From DASPPM01 sp052143835 (GTDB lineage Bacteria; Pseudomonadota; Alphaproteobacteria; JACZXZ01): a DNA stretch of 64,000 bases. Under the pieces are notes generated by a model. The model did not search any database. It worked only from the letters and a program-made list of their open reading frames with translations, and was not told where the DNA came from. Where the stretch lies: assembly GCA_052143835.1 (NCBI GenBank), contig JBKQRV010000093.1, positions 62,001 to 126,000 on the forward strand, given 5' to 3'. The position numbers and the translations under genes were made by a program. Shown one piece after another: positions 53,741 to 63,410 of the stretch (positions are counted from its first letter, which is position 1; each line of letters begins with the position of its first letter).

Positions 53741-54676
53741 GTGGCAGGCGAGCTCGAAGGGCGGGTGGCGCTCGTCACCGGTGGAGGGCGGGGCATCGGC
53801 CGCGCGATCGCGGAGGTGCTTCACGGCCGCGGGGCCGCCGTGGTGATCGCCGACAACGGCACGTCGATCGACGGTCTCGGCGCCGACCCTCGCGTCGCAG
53901 CGGCGGCCGCCCGGGCGCTCGGTGAGCGCGCCTTAGCCTTCAGCGAAAGCATCGCGAGCCCGTCGGCCGCGCGCGCCGCGGTCGAGCTTGCGCACCGGCG
54001 CTTCGGCGGCCTCGACATCCTCGTCAACAATGCGGCGATCGTGCGCGACGCTTTCATCTTCGAGGGCGATGCCGGCGACTGGGACGCCGTCATCCGCAAC
54101 AATCTCTCGGCCGCCTATTATCTCATGACGGCGGCGACGCCGCTCATGTGCGAGGCGAGCAAGGCCGGCCGCGGCGGCGGGAGTTGGGGCCGCATCGTCA
54201 ACATCGTCTCGACCGCCGGCTTCTACGGCAATTACGGCCAGGCGAGCTACGCCAGCGCTAAGGGCGGGCTCGTGGCCCTTTCGCGCATCGCCGCCCTCGA
54301 CTTGGCACGGCACGGCATTACGAGCAATGCCGTCGCCCCTTTCGCCGCGACACGCGTGAGCGAGGCCATCAAGCCGGCGAACGAGGCGCAGGCGCACTAT
54401 AAGGCGCGGGCGCTCAAGCTCTCCGCCAAGCACGTCGCGAGCTTCGTCGCCTATCTCGCGGGCCCCGCCGCGGCGAAGATTTCCGGCCAGCTCTTCGGCG
54501 TGCGCGGTCGTGAGATTTTCCTCTTCTCGCAACCGCGGCCACAGGCGCGCCTCGTGAACAACGACGCGGATTGGACTCCCGAGAGCTTGGCGGAAGCCGT
54601 CGCTACCGAATTCACCCCATACATGACGGAACTTTCGACCGACCTCGAAGCCTTCAACAGCGAGCCGGTGGTGTAA
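53741..54676 (+). CDS. Short-chain dehydrogenase/reductase
   Basis: A 311-residue classical SDR: cofactor motif TGGGRGIG (13-20), NNAA (97-100), S158 and the Y171-x3-K175 catalytic pair in SYASAKGG. It is longer than usual; the ~60-residue C-terminal extension resembles the SDR part of multifunctional beta-oxidation enzymes (3-hydroxyacyl-CoA dehydrogenase type). GTG start with GAGGCGAG upstream. It is followed by gentisate dioxygenase after 89 bases, probably in one transcript. Confidence 0.87.
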   Translation: MAGELEGRVALVTGGGRGIGRAIAEVLHGRGAAVVIADNGTSIDGLGADPRVAAAAARALGERALAFSESIASPSAARAAVELAHRRFGGLDILVNNAAIVRDAFIFEGDAGDWDAVIRNNLSAAYYLMTAATPLMCEASKAGRGGGSWGRIVNIVSTAGFYGNYGQASYASAKGGLVALSRIAALDLARHGITSNAVAPFAATRVSEAIKPANEAQAHYKARALKLSAKHVASFVAYLAGPAAAKISGQLFGVRGREIFLFSQPRPQARLVNNDADWTPESLAEAVATEFTPYMTELSTDLEAFNSEPVV

Positions 54677-54765
54677 TTGGCAGTAGGCTGGCACGGCAGG
54701 GATATGTCAGAATCGCGCGACGGAGCGGCCTTGGGGGCGGGCCGGCCGAGGACGGAGGAGTAGCG

Positions 54766-55821
54766 ATGGAAGCGCAACCGCAGCGAACGCCCGAGCGCGA
54801 GGCCTATTACGCGCGCATTGCCGCGGGAAACATGGCGCCTCTGTGGGAGGTTCTGCGCGGCCTCGTCACCAAGGAGCCGGTCGTGCGCGAGGTGCCGGCC
54901 GTGTGGCATTACCAGGCGATCCGTCCGGCGATCCTCGAGTCCGGCCAGCTGATCACGGCGAAGGAGGCCGAGCGCCGCGTGCTCGTGCTCGAGAATCCGG
55001 CCCTTCGCGGGCTCTCGCGCATCACCATGAGCCTCTTTGCCGGGCTCCAGCTCATCCTCCCGGGCGAGGTCGCGCCGAGCCATCGCCATGCCGCCTCGGC
55101 GCTGCGCTTCATCATCGAGGGCAAGGGCGCCTACACCGCGGTCGACGGCGAGAAGACCGTCATGAGCGAGGGCGATTTCGTCATCACCCCGCCCTGGACC
55201 TGGCATGACCATGGCAACGAGAGCGAGTTGCCGATGGTGTGGATGGACGGGCTCGACCTGCCGCTCGTCAATTTCCTCAATACGAGCTTCATGGAGCCCT
55301 ATCCGGAAGACCGTCAGCCGCTGTCGCGTCCGCTCGGCGATTCCCTCGCGCGCTACGGCCAAGGCATCCTGCCCGACGGTTACGCGGCCAAGGGCAAATG
55401 CTCGCCCGTCTTCAATTACCCCTACGCCCGCACGCGCGCGGCCCTCGAGGCCATGCGCAAGAGCGAGGAATGGGATGCCTGCCACGGCCTCAAGGTGCGC
55501 TACGTCAATCCGGTCGACGGCGACTATGCCATGCCGACGATCGGCGCCTTCATGCAGCTCATCCCCGCAGGCTTCGCAGCACTACCCTATCGCTCGACCG
55601 ACGGCACGATTTTCGCCTGCGTCGAAGGCGGGGGCCGTACCCAGGTAGGCGACGCGAGCCTCGAATGGGGTCCGCGCGATGTCTTCGTGGTGCCGAGCTG
55701 GTCCTGGTACCGCCACGAGCCTATGGAGGACACGGTGCTGTTCAGCTTCTCCGACCGGCCGGTGCAGGAGAAGCTCGGCCTCTGGCGCGAGCAGCGCGGC
55801 AACACGGCGCCGCGCGCCTGA
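54766..55821 (+). CDS. Gentisate 1,2-dioxygenase
   Basis: A 351-residue bicupin. The N-terminal cupin keeps the iron ligands H106, H108 (PSHRHAASALRF) and H147 (WTWHDHG), at spacing matching characterised gentisate dioxygenases. The second cupin lacks a full ligand set, as is normal for the family. It opens gentisate (2,5-dihydroxybenzoate) with oxygen to maleylpyruvate. Good ribosome site (GGAGGAG). Downstream steps could be supplied by the GST (47437) and the FAH-family hydrolase (58163) in this window. Confidence 0.88.
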   Translation: MEAQPQRTPEREAYYARIAAGNMAPLWEVLRGLVTKEPVVREVPAVWHYQAIRPAILESGQLITAKEAERRVLVLENPALRGLSRITMSLFAGLQLILPGEVAPSHRHAASALRFIIEGKGAYTAVDGEKTVMSEGDFVITPPWTWHDHGNESELPMVWMDGLDLPLVNFLNTSFMEPYPEDRQPLSRPLGDSLARYGQGILPDGYAAKGKCSPVFNYPYARTRAALEAMRKSEEWDACHGLKVRYVNPVDGDYAMPTIGAFMQLIPAGFAALPYRSTDGTIFACVEGGGRTQVGDASLEWGPRDVFVVPSWSWYRHEPMEDTVLFSFSDRPVQEKLGLWREQRGNTAPRA

Positions 55822-55881
55822 GTACCAGGGTGAGAAGCCTGCGGCCCGCTTGGAAACAAATGAATTCTTTCTGTTATAGTC

Positions 55882-55976
55882 ATGCCCGCGAAAGCCGGCA
55901 TCCAGGGCTGCCAAAACGGTGCGTGTCTGAACCCCGCGTACGCAGGCGTGGACACCCGCTCCCCGCCTTCGCGGGG
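55882..55976. repeat. REP-like intergenic repeats
   Basis: Two hairpins in the gap between gentisate dioxygenase and the DUF924 gene: ATGCCCGC-GAAA-GCCGGCAT (55882-55901, one mismatch) and CCCCGC-CTTC-GCGGGG (55961-55976). The first belongs to the familiar 'catgcccgcgaaag...gcatccag' type that is repeated across alphaproteobacterial genomes. They may help end the upstream transcript, although no T run follows. Confidence 0.6.
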
Positions 55977-56053
55977 ACAAGCTTCGCGGGTGTGACGAAG
56001 GTGGGAAAGAGCGTGCAGCACCCATTTCCCAACGAGTCCTTAGCTCGCTCTCG

Positions 56054-56629
56054 ATGACGCCCGAGGAAGTGCTTGCCTTCTGGTTTGCCGCCGTCCCGGG
56101 GACGCCGGGCTATGGCCGCATGCGCGAGGTCTGGTTCGAGAAGGACGCGGCCTTCGACGACGAGGTGCGTCGCATGCTCGCGCGCCCGCACCAGGCCGCT
56201 TGGGCGGGCGCTTTGGACGGCTGGACGTCAACGGGGCGCGGCGCGCTCGCCCTCGTGATCCTTCTCGATCAGGTGCCGCGCAATATCTTCCGCGGACTAG
56301 CGCGCGCCTACGCGTGCGATGCCAAGGCGCGCAGCGTAGCCGCGGCCGCCGTCGCGCGCGGCCACGACCGTGCCTTGCTGCCGGCCGAGCGCCTCTTCCT
56401 CTATCTCCCTTTCGAGCATAGCGAGCTGCCGGCCGACCAAGCGCGCGCGCTCGAGCTCTTCGCGGCCCTCGAGGCCTTTCCCGAGACCACGGGCGTCATG
56501 AAAACGGCCAGGCGCCATGCCGAGATCATTCAGCACTTCGGCCGCTTCCCCCACCGCAATGCCGCCCTCGGCCGTACCACCACGCGGGAGGAGGCGGCGT
56601 TCCTCGCGGAGCCGGAGTCGTCGTTTTGA
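56054..56629 (+). CDS. DUF924 family protein
   Basis: A 191-residue all-helical protein of the COG3803/DUF924 family: EEVLAFWF at the start, WFEKDAAFD, a central LALVILLDQVPRNIFRG block, LPFEHSE, and a closing HAEIIQHFGRFPHRNAALGR. These are the family's conserved landmarks. Function is not known; the fold resembles tetratricopeptide-like helical proteins. It stands alone between REP-like repeats and the convergent SPOR gene. Confidence 0.88.
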   Translation: MTPEEVLAFWFAAVPGTPGYGRMREVWFEKDAAFDDEVRRMLARPHQAAWAGALDGWTSTGRGALALVILLDQVPRNIFRGLARAYACDAKARSVAAAAVARGHDRALLPAERLFLYLPFEHSELPADQARALELFAALEAFPETTGVMKTARRHAEIIQHFGRFPHRNAALGRTTTREEAAFLAEPESSF

Positions 56630-56650
56630 AGGAAGCGCTCGCGGCCGCCG

Positions 56651-58042
56651 CTACTTGAGGGGTCGCACCCAGCAGTCGGGTCCGGCCGCGTGCAGGCCGG
56701 CGCAGAGCTCCTTGGCCTGCGTCTCACTCTCGAAGGGACCCAAGGAGAGACGCGCGACCCGCATGCCGCCGACGGTGGTGACGGTGTCGATCCGCGGCTT
56801 GAGCTCGCCGAGGAGCCGCGGAAGACGCGTGCGGAGCGCATTCCAATCGCGGGTTGCCTCCGCGGGCGAGCGGAACGAGACATATTGCACGAGGTATTTT
56901 CCGGCAGCACTCTCGCGCGGCGGCGCGCTCACGGCTGCCGGGCCGGGCAGTGCCGCCAATTGGGGCGCCGCGGCCGCAGGCGGCTTCGCTACAGGAGCGG
57001 GTGCCGCGGCCTTCGCGGTCGCGGCGGGTGCCGCCGCGGTCTTTTTTGCCGCAGGTGCGGGCTTTGCCGGCGTGGCCGCCTCAGGAGTGGGTGCGGGCTT
57101 TGCCGGCGTGGCCGCCTCAGGAGCGGGCGCGGCCGTTGCCGGCGTGGCCGCCTCGGGAGCAGCGGGAGACGTGGCCGCCGCCGGCGCCGCTTGGCCGGCC
57201 TCGTTGGCCGCGGGCTCGGCCTCGGCTGGCGGTGGTGTCAACGGCGTCTCGGCCACGGCGGTCGTGGGCACTGGAGGGGGTGCAGACGGCGCCGTGGCCG
57301 CGGGCTCCGCCGCCGCCTGCCCTGCTGCGGCAGCTCCCGTCTCACCCTCTTGCCCCGGCTTTGGCGCTGCCGCGATCTGTGGCGGAGGCACGCCCGTCTT
57401 CTGGTAATCGGTGAGCGTGAAGCGCTCGACCTTGGCGCCCGCGTCGCGCTCGCGCAGCACGACGGCGCCGATTTCGGGCGCGTAGTAAAGCGTCTCGCTG
57501 GCCTCGCCGCGCCGGCAGGCAATCTGCCACGCCGTGAAGGTCCCCGCCTCGACCGTAATCTTGTCGGGCCGGCTCACCTCGCAGAACTCGCGCTCTTCAC
57601 GCGGCGGAGCGTCGCCTTCTTGTGTCACGACCTTGTAGGAGACTTCCTTGCCGGCCACGAGAGGGAAGACGGTGGGATTTGCCGGATCGAAGGTGCGCGT
57701 GAGTGACGGGCCGCCGCCGGCAGGGGTCTCGGAGCGGGGCGGAACGGTTGGATCGCGGAAAGAAATCCACTTGGCATTCGAGTTGTCGATCCAGCTGATC
57801 TCGTCGCCGTTTACCGCGGTGACGAAGATCGGGCGCTCGTCGCCGTTCTCCTCGAAGGTGAGACTGTCGCCGACGCGATAGACGGGCGGGGAAGCGCTAT
57901 CGGGAGCCGCCGCCGTTGACGGCGAGGGCGCCTGCGCGGCCGGTTTCATCTCGCATGCCGCAAGCGCAAACGCGAGCGCCAGCCCGAGGGGCAAGCTTCC
58001 GAACGCGCTCACCAGGCGATTTGATCGAGGCTCAACCGGCAT
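56651..58042 (-). CDS. SPOR-domain lipoprotein
   Basis: About 463 residues. The signal peptide ends in the lipobox LAAC, so it is probably lipid-anchored. A globular part (YRVGDSLTFEENGDERP ... ) follows, then a long Ala/Pro-rich linker with imperfect repeats of EAATPAKPAP, and a C-terminal SPOR domain (YLVQYVSFRSPAEATRDW ... RVARLSLGPFES). SPOR domains bind denuded peptidoglycan at division sites; the linker lets the domain reach the wall. ATG 58042 is preferred (GGAGTGGGG upstream); the in-frame region before it is not signal-like. It lies downstream of the FAH-family gene on the same strand. Confidence 0.85.
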   Translation of the reverse strand: MPVEPRSNRLVSAFGSLPLGLALAFALAACEMKPAAQAPSPSTAAAPDSASPPVYRVGDSLTFEENGDERPIFVTAVNGDEISWIDNSNAKWISFRDPTVPPRSETPAGGGPSLTRTFDPANPTVFPLVAGKEVSYKVVTQEGDAPPREEREFCEVSRPDKITVEAGTFTAWQIACRRGEASETLYYAPEIGAVVLRERDAGAKVERFTLTDYQKTGVPPPQIAAAPKPGQEGETGAAAAGQAAAEPAATAPSAPPPVPTTAVAETPLTPPPAEAEPAANEAGQAAPAAATSPAAPEAATPATAAPAPEAATPAKPAPTPEAATPAKPAPAAKKTAAAPAATAKAAAPAPVAKPPAAAAPQLAALPGPAAVSAPPRESAAGKYLVQYVSFRSPAEATRDWNALRTRLPRLLGELKPRIDTVTTVGGMRVARLSLGPFESETQAKELCAGLHAAGPDCWVRPLK

Positions 58043-58162
58043 CCGGCCCCACTCCAGGCGCTCTTGCTGCACCCCGCGATCGAATGTGCCAAAGCGGGCG
58101 CGGGCGGGCAACAGGACCGTGGTCGCGGGCAGGCCCGCCGCAGGCTCCGGCACGGCCCTCGC

Positions 58163-59011
58163 TCAGCCCTCGGTGACCTTGTTGCGCAGGACGCCGATCC
58201 CTTCGATCTCCATCTCGACCACGTCGCCCTTCTTCATAAAGACGGGCGGCTTGCGAGCGAAGCCCACGCCGTGCGGCGTGCCGGTCGGGATGAGATCGCC
58301 CGGCTCGAGCGTGGTGAAGCCCGAGCAGTAGGCGACGAGCTCCTCGACCGGGAAGATGAGCTGGGCCGTGGTGCTGTCCTGCAAGGTCCGCCCGTTGATC
58401 TTGGTGGTGAGCCTGAGCCTCGAGGGGTCCTTGAGCTCGTCGCTCGTCACCAGCCACGGACCCACGGCGCCGGACTTGGGAAAGTTCTTGCCCGGCGTGA
58501 ATTGGGAGCCGTGGAACTGCCAATCGCGCACCGAGCCGTCGTGATAGATGGTGTAGCCGGCGACATGCTTGAGCGCGTCCTTGGCCGAGACCCGGCGCGC
58601 CCGCTTGCCGATCACGATGCAGAGCTCGACCTCGTAATCATATTGCTCCGAGTCCTTGGGCTTCACGATCGCCTGCTCGTGACCCACGTGACTGTCGGGG
58701 AAGCGCACAAAGACCACCGGCTTGCTCGGGGCCTTGACGCCGGCCTCGGCCGCGTGATCGGCATAGTTGAGGCCGATCGCGAGGATCTTGTCGGGGGCCG
58801 TGATCACGGGGAGGAAGCTCACCTGGCTCAGGCGCAGATCGGGCTTCGCCCCTTTGACGAGACGGCGCGCTGCGGCAAGCCCGTTGCCGGCGAGGAGTGC
58901 CTTCAAAGTGGGAAACTTCTTGCCGAGACGGCGCCCGAGATCCACCACCCCTCCGTCCACGACCGCACCGTAGCTGGCGCGGCCCTTGTGCTTGAAGCTC
59001 ATCAGTTTCAT
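58163..59011 (-). CDS. Fumarylacetoacetate hydrolase family protein
   Basis: A 282-residue enzyme. The catalytic C-terminal domain has ILAIGLNYADHA, the metal-site region YDYEVELCIVIGK, GYTIYHDGSVRDWQ, and the closing GDLIPTGTPHGVGF. Family members cleave or hydrate beta-diketo acids; fumarylpyruvate hydrolase (the last step of the gentisate route) is one possibility given gentisate dioxygenase nearby. ATG 59011 starts the family's usual MKL-x-SF, with AGAGGAA upstream; the longer in-frame start at 59092 is rejected. Confidence 0.88.
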   Translation of the reverse strand: MKLMSFKHKGRASYGAVVDGGVVDLGRRLGKKFPTLKALLAGNGLAAARRLVKGAKPDLRLSQVSFLPVITAPDKILAIGLNYADHAAEAGVKAPSKPVVFVRFPDSHVGHEQAIVKPKDSEQYDYEVELCIVIGKRARRVSAKDALKHVAGYTIYHDGSVRDWQFHGSQFTPGKNFPKSGAVGPWLVTSDELKDPSRLRLTTKINGRTLQDSTTAQLIFPVEELVAYCSGFTTLEPGDLIPTGTPHGVGFARKPPVFMKKGDVVEMEIEGIGVLRNKVTEG

Positions 59012-59115
59012 GGCGAATTCCTCTTCCGAGACAGACCCCCTCCGCGCCATCGCGCACCTGAGGAGAATCACAGGGCGGTCGCCGGGTGTCAATCGCCTCG
59101 CCGCTCCCCAGGCCC

Positions 59116-60066
59116 TCAGTCGTAGGGCACCGCAACGGCCTCCGGGTCGCTCTCGTGCAGCGCCCAGTAGACCTCCCTCAAACGCATGGTGAGGGGACCG
59201 GGCGCGTCGTTGCCAAGAATGCGGCCGTCGAGCCGAGTCACGGGGATGACGCCGCCGGCCGTCGAGGAGAGAAAAATTTCATCGGCTTCGGCGAGCTCGG
59301 CTGAGGCAAGCGGACGCGTCGCGGCCGGCACGCCGAGGGCGGCGCAGAGCTCGAGCACGGAGCGGCGCGTGATCCCTTCAAGGATGCCCGCCTCCGGCGT
59401 CGCTACCTTGCCCTCCGAGACCGCGAAGACGTTGAAGCCCGGACCCTCCGCGACATTGCCCTTGAGGTCGAGGAGGATGGCTACGTCGGCGCCGCGGTCA
59501 TAGGCCTGCCATTGGCTCTGCACCAGGTCGAGCCAGTGGTAGTTCTTGACCCGCGGATCGACCGAGCGCGCGGGGATGCGGGCGTAGGAGCTGACGATCG
59601 CGTGGATGCCGCGCTCCTGACGCTCGGGGGTGGCGAGCCAGACGAAGGGGAGGGCATAGGCGATGAACTGGTTCCGGCAAAGACGCATGTCGCGGCTGCC
59701 GGCCGGCGGCTGGCCGCGCGTGCACACCATGGCGACATAGGCGTTGCGGAGGCCCGTGCGGCGCACGCACTCGATGAGGATGGCGCGCATCTCGGCACGG
59801 CTCTCCGGCGGCGCCAAGCGCAAGGACCGCATCGAGGCGCAGAAGCGCTCGAGGTGTGCCTCGAGCCGGAAGAAGCGCCCCTGCCAGACGTGGACGACGT
59901 CATAGGTCGCATCCGAGCGCGTGAAGCCGAAATCGAGCACCGAGATCTTGGCCTCGGCGATCGGCACGAAAGCCCCCCCGATATAGGCCAGCCCGCTAGC
60001 CGAAGCGTCCGTCGCCCCCGCGACGGTGCGCGGAGCGGCGTCGTTCTGGAGGCGGATGCCCTTCAC
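59116..60066 (-). CDS. Class IV PLP-dependent aminotransferase
   Basis: A 316-residue fold-type IV enzyme. Landmarks are YIGGAFVPIAEAKISVLDFGF near residue 28-48 (quoted in part), the PLP lysine K174 in RVKNYHWL, and a phosphate-binding block GITRRSVLEL, with the SSTAGGVIPV end. The group includes branched-chain and D-amino-acid aminotransferases and aminodeoxychorismate lyase. A D-amino-acid or (R)-amine transaminase is likely from the general form, but specificity needs a model. GTG start. It is divergent from the second livK gene; the 185-base gap must hold both promoters. Confidence 0.85.
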   Translation of the reverse strand: MKGIRLQNDAAPRTVAGATDASASGLAYIGGAFVPIAEAKISVLDFGFTRSDATYDVVHVWQGRFFRLEAHLERFCASMRSLRLAPPESRAEMRAILIECVRRTGLRNAYVAMVCTRGQPPAGSRDMRLCRNQFIAYALPFVWLATPERQERGIHAIVSSYARIPARSVDPRVKNYHWLDLVQSQWQAYDRGADVAILLDLKGNVAEGPGFNVFAVSEGKVATPEAGILEGITRRSVLELCAALGVPAATRPLASAELAEADEIFLSSTAGGVIPVTRLDGRILGNDAPGPLTMRLREVYWALHESDPEAVAVPYD

Positions 60067-60251
60067 CGCGAATTCGTCCTTGATCGAGATCGTCGAGCCC
60101 AGCTGAGCGATAGCATAGGGCGCCAGGTTAGCTGCGATCTGCGGCGAGCCGCAAGAGGCAAGGGCGCGGCGGGACTTGGCGGGGGAGCGCCCGGCCTGCT
60201 ATGGTTTCTCCTCAACGCATAAGGCCGGAAGGCTCGAACTGGGAGGATGCA

Positions 60252-61454
60252 ATGCGATTTTGCAAGCTATTGGCAAGCCTTGCGCTTGCGCTCGCCGTGG
60301 CGACCACCGCCAGGGCCGAGACCATCAAGGTCGGCGTGGTGCTGACCTATTCGGGCGTCAATGCCGAGCTCGGCGATCTGATCACGAAAGCCATGGAGCT
60401 TTACGTCAAGCTTCACCAGAAGGAGCTCGGCGACAACAAGATCGAGATGATCAAGCGCGATTCGGGCCCGCCCACGGGGGCGGGGGCCAAGACTCAGGTC
60501 ACCGAGCTGATCACGCAAGACCACGTCAATCTGCTGATCGGCTTCATCTTCTCGCCCGACGCGATCGCCAGCGCCCCGGTGGTGACGCAGGCGAAGGTGC
60601 CGATGATCATCGTGAACGCGGGCACGGCCTGGATCACCAACCTGTCGCCCTATATCGCGCGCACGTCCTTCTCCATGTGGCAGTCCGGCTATCCGATGGG
60701 GACCTACGCCGCGAAAACCCTCAAGTGCGCCACGGCCGCCGTGGGCTATACCGACTACCCGCCCGGAAAGGACGAGCTCGAGGCCTTCTCGAAGGGCTTC
60801 GAATCGGCGGGCGGCAAGGTCATCGACGCGATCCCGATGGGCAATCCCTCGCAGGTGCCCGACTTCACGCCCTTCCTCCAGCGCGTCAAGGACGAGAAGC
60901 CGCAGTGCTTCTACGTCTTCGTGCCGTCGGGCGTGCATGCCGCGGCCCTCGTCAAGACCGCCGGCGAGGTCAACCTCAAGGCGGCCGGCATCAAGATCAT
61001 CGGCCCGGGCGACGTCATCGAGGATACCAAGCTCCAGGCCATGGGGGACCCGGCGGTCGGCTTCATCGCCATGGGCAATTATGCCGCGGATTACGACAAT
61101 CCCGCGAATAAGGCCTTCGTGAAGGACTGGCACGACGCCTACGGCGCCGACTCGACGCCCGAATTCATGGCGGTCGCGGGCTGGGACGGCATGGCGGCGG
61201 TCTTCCACGTGATCAAGACGCTCAACGGCAAGCTCGATCCGGACAAGGTGATGGCGGCGTTGCGCGGCTGGAGCTTCGACAGCCCGCGCGGACGCATCAC
61301 CATCGACCCCGCCACGCGCGACATCATCCAGGACGAGCACGTCGAGGAGGTCGTCAGGCTGCCCAGCGGCAAGCTCGGCGTGAAGGTGCTCGAGACCATC
61401 CCGGCGGTGAAGGACCCGTGCAAGGAGCTCAAGATCGGGAAGTGCGGGAGCTGA
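60252..61454 (+). CDS. livK: Second ABC substrate-binding protein, LivK-type
   Basis: A 400-residue periplasmic binding protein. The signal peptide ends around TTARA-ET (residues 1-22), then IKVGVVLTYSGVNAELG. It belongs to the same Peripla_BP_6 family as the first copy but is clearly diverged. Ribosome site GGGAGGATG. The binding pocket is not readable, so substrate unknown. It leads livH-livM-livG; the gap to livH is 83 bases. Confidence 0.87.
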   Translation: MRFCKLLASLALALAVATTARAETIKVGVVLTYSGVNAELGDLITKAMELYVKLHQKELGDNKIEMIKRDSGPPTGAGAKTQVTELITQDHVNLLIGFIFSPDAIASAPVVTQAKVPMIIVNAGTAWITNLSPYIARTSFSMWQSGYPMGTYAAKTLKCATAAVGYTDYPPGKDELEAFSKGFESAGGKVIDAIPMGNPSQVPDFTPFLQRVKDEKPQCFYVFVPSGVHAAALVKTAGEVNLKAAGIKIIGPGDVIEDTKLQAMGDPAVGFIAMGNYAADYDNPANKAFVKDWHDAYGADSTPEFMAVAGWDGMAAVFHVIKTLNGKLDPDKVMAALRGWSFDSPRGRITIDPATRDIIQDEHVEEVVRLPSGKLGVKVLETIPAVKDPCKELKIGKCGS

Positions 61455-61537
61455 GCGCTCTCGAGACATCGCTCTCCGCCCATGGCACCGCTGCCGCGCG
61501 CGAGCGCGGCGGCGGTCGCCGCGCATAAGAGGCGCGG

Positions 61538-62410
61538 GTGCAGCACGTCGCGGACGTCGCCGTCAGCATTCTCTTCGATGGCCTAGCCTACGCCATGATC
61601 CTCTTCGTCATCTCCGTGGGCCTCTCGGTCACCATGGGGTTGATGGGATTCGTCAATCTGGCCCACGGCGCCTTCGCCATGGCGGGCGGCTATCTCACCG
61701 TGACCCTGACCGTGCGGCACGGCGTGCCCTTCCTTTTGGCGCTCGCAGTGGCGTTCTTGGTGGTGGGCGGAGCGAGCGTCGTCATCGAGCGCCTGCTCTA
61801 TCGCCGGCTCTATGGCGCGGGCGAGCTCGACCACGTGCTGCTCACCATCGGCCTCGCCTTCATGGCGGTCGCCGGCTACACCTTCTTCTATGGCCCGGTG
61901 CCGCAGCCGGTCAAAGTGCCCTCGTATCTCGAGGGACAGATCGACCTCGGCATCGGCGTCTTTCCGGGCTATCGGGTGTTCATGATCGCGGTGGGTGCTG
62001 CGCTCATCGCGGGGCTGTGGTACGGCTTCGAGCGCACCAGCTTGGGCGCCCGCATCCGCGCCGCCGTCGACAACCGACGCATGGCCCAGTCGATCGGCAT
62101 CGACGTCGACCGGCTCTTCACGCTCACCTTCGCGCTCGGCAGCGGGCTCGCGGCCCTCGGAGGCGGCCTCGCGGTCAACCTCCTCGGCCTCACGCCCAGC
62201 TTCGCCATCCAGTACCTCGTGCTCTTCCTCATCGTCGTCGCGGTGGGCGGGCTCGGCAGCATCAAGGGCACGGTGCTCGCGGCCCTCGTGCTCGGCATCT
62301 TCGACAACGCCGGCAAATATCTCTATCCGGACGGCGGCGGCTTTTTCATCTACGCGATCACCGTGCTGCTTCTGCTCCTCAAGCCGGCAGGGCTCTATGG
62401 TCGCGAGTGA
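61538..62410 (+). CDS. livH: LivH-type ABC permease (second system)
   Basis: A 290-residue permease with about eight helices: GLMGFVNLAHGAFAMAGGYL at the N-terminal side and VAVGGLGSIKGTVLAALVLG at the C-terminal side. GTG start. Its last 14 bases overlap livM in another frame, showing translational coupling. Confidence 0.88.
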   Translation: MQHVADVAVSILFDGLAYAMILFVISVGLSVTMGLMGFVNLAHGAFAMAGGYLTVTLTVRHGVPFLLALAVAFLVVGGASVVIERLLYRRLYGAGELDHVLLTIGLAFMAVAGYTFFYGPVPQPVKVPSYLEGQIDLGIGVFPGYRVFMIAVGAALIAGLWYGFERTSLGARIRAAVDNRRMAQSIGIDVDRLFTLTFALGSGLAALGGGLAVNLLGLTPSFAIQYLVLFLIVVAVGGLGSIKGTVLAALVLGIFDNAGKYLYPDGGGFFIYAITVLLLLLKPAGLYGRE

Positions 62411-63410
62411 GCCGCTCGAGGGCGCGCGCGCGCGCGCGGCGGAGTTCCTGCTGCGGCGGCACCGTTTGCGCGCGGCCGAGGCGCTGCCCTGGCTTGCCGC
62501 CGTCCTCGCCTACTTCGCCTTCCCCGGTCACCTGGCGTTCGGCACGCAGCTCCTCATCATGGTGCTCTTCACGCTCTCGCTCGACCTCATCCTCGGATAT
62601 GCGGGTATCGTGAGCCTGGGGCATGCGGCCTTCTTCGGCACCGGGGCCTATACGGCGGGCATGCTCGCCGCGCGCTATGGTTGGGGCGAGCCGATCACCG
62701 GCCTCCTTGCGGCGGGCGCCGCGGCCGCCCTCGTCGGCTGCATCTCGGGCTGGTTCCTCCTGCGCTATCGGGGCTTGACGCTCCTCATGCTGACGCTTGC
62801 GACCGCCATCATGCTGCAGGAGCTCGGCAACGCGCGTGCCGACATCACGGGCGGCTTCGAGGGGCTCACCGGGATCACGATAGCGCCGCTCCTCGGCCGC
62901 TTCGATTACGACCTCTACGGCCGTACCACCTACGTCTATGCGCTCGCCGTGCTCTTCCTCATCTTCCTCCTCGTGCGACGCATCGTCTACTCGCCCTTCG
63001 GCCAGGCGCTCACCGGCATCCGCGAGAACGTGCGCCGCATGCACGCGCTCGGCTCGCCGGTGCACCGCCGGCTGGTCGTCGCCTACACGATCGGTGCCGC
63101 CATTGCGGGGATCGCTGGCGGGCTCTTCGCGCAGTCGAACGCCTTCGTCACCCTCGGCGTGTTCGGCTTCGACCGTTCGGCTGCGGTCCTCGTCATGCTC
63201 ATCCTGGGTGGTGCTGGGCGCCTCTACGGTGCCTTCGTGGGGGCTGCCGTCTACATGCTGCTCGAGGACAGTCTTGCCAAGCTCAGCCCGGAATTCTGGC
63301 AGTTCGGCATCGGGCTTCTCCTCGTGCTGACCGTGCTTTTCGCGCGCAGGGGGCTCCTGGGGCTGATCGAGGACCTCGGCCGGCTCCTCAGCCGGAGTGC
63401 CCAGCCGTGA
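62397..63410 (+). CDS. livM: LivM-type ABC permease (second system)
   Basis: A 337-residue permease with LDLILGYAGIVSLGHAAFFG and LILGGAGRLYGAFVGAAVYM, and the cytoplasmic GIRENVRRMHALG loop. ATG 62397 overlaps livH by 14 bases; the earlier in-frame part lies in livH. It ends in a 4-base GTGA overlap with livG. Confidence 0.9.
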   Translation: MVASEPLEGARARAAEFLLRRHRLRAAEALPWLAAVLAYFAFPGHLAFGTQLLIMVLFTLSLDLILGYAGIVSLGHAAFFGTGAYTAGMLAARYGWGEPITGLLAAGAAAALVGCISGWFLLRYRGLTLLMLTLATAIMLQELGNARADITGGFEGLTGITIAPLLGRFDYDLYGRTTYVYALAVLFLIFLLVRRIVYSPFGQALTGIRENVRRMHALGSPVHRRLVVAYTIGAAIAGIAGGLFAQSNAFVTLGVFGFDRSAAVLVMLILGGAGRLYGAFVGAAVYMLLEDSLAKLSPEFWQFGIGLLLVLTVLFARRGLLGLIEDLGRLLSRSAQP

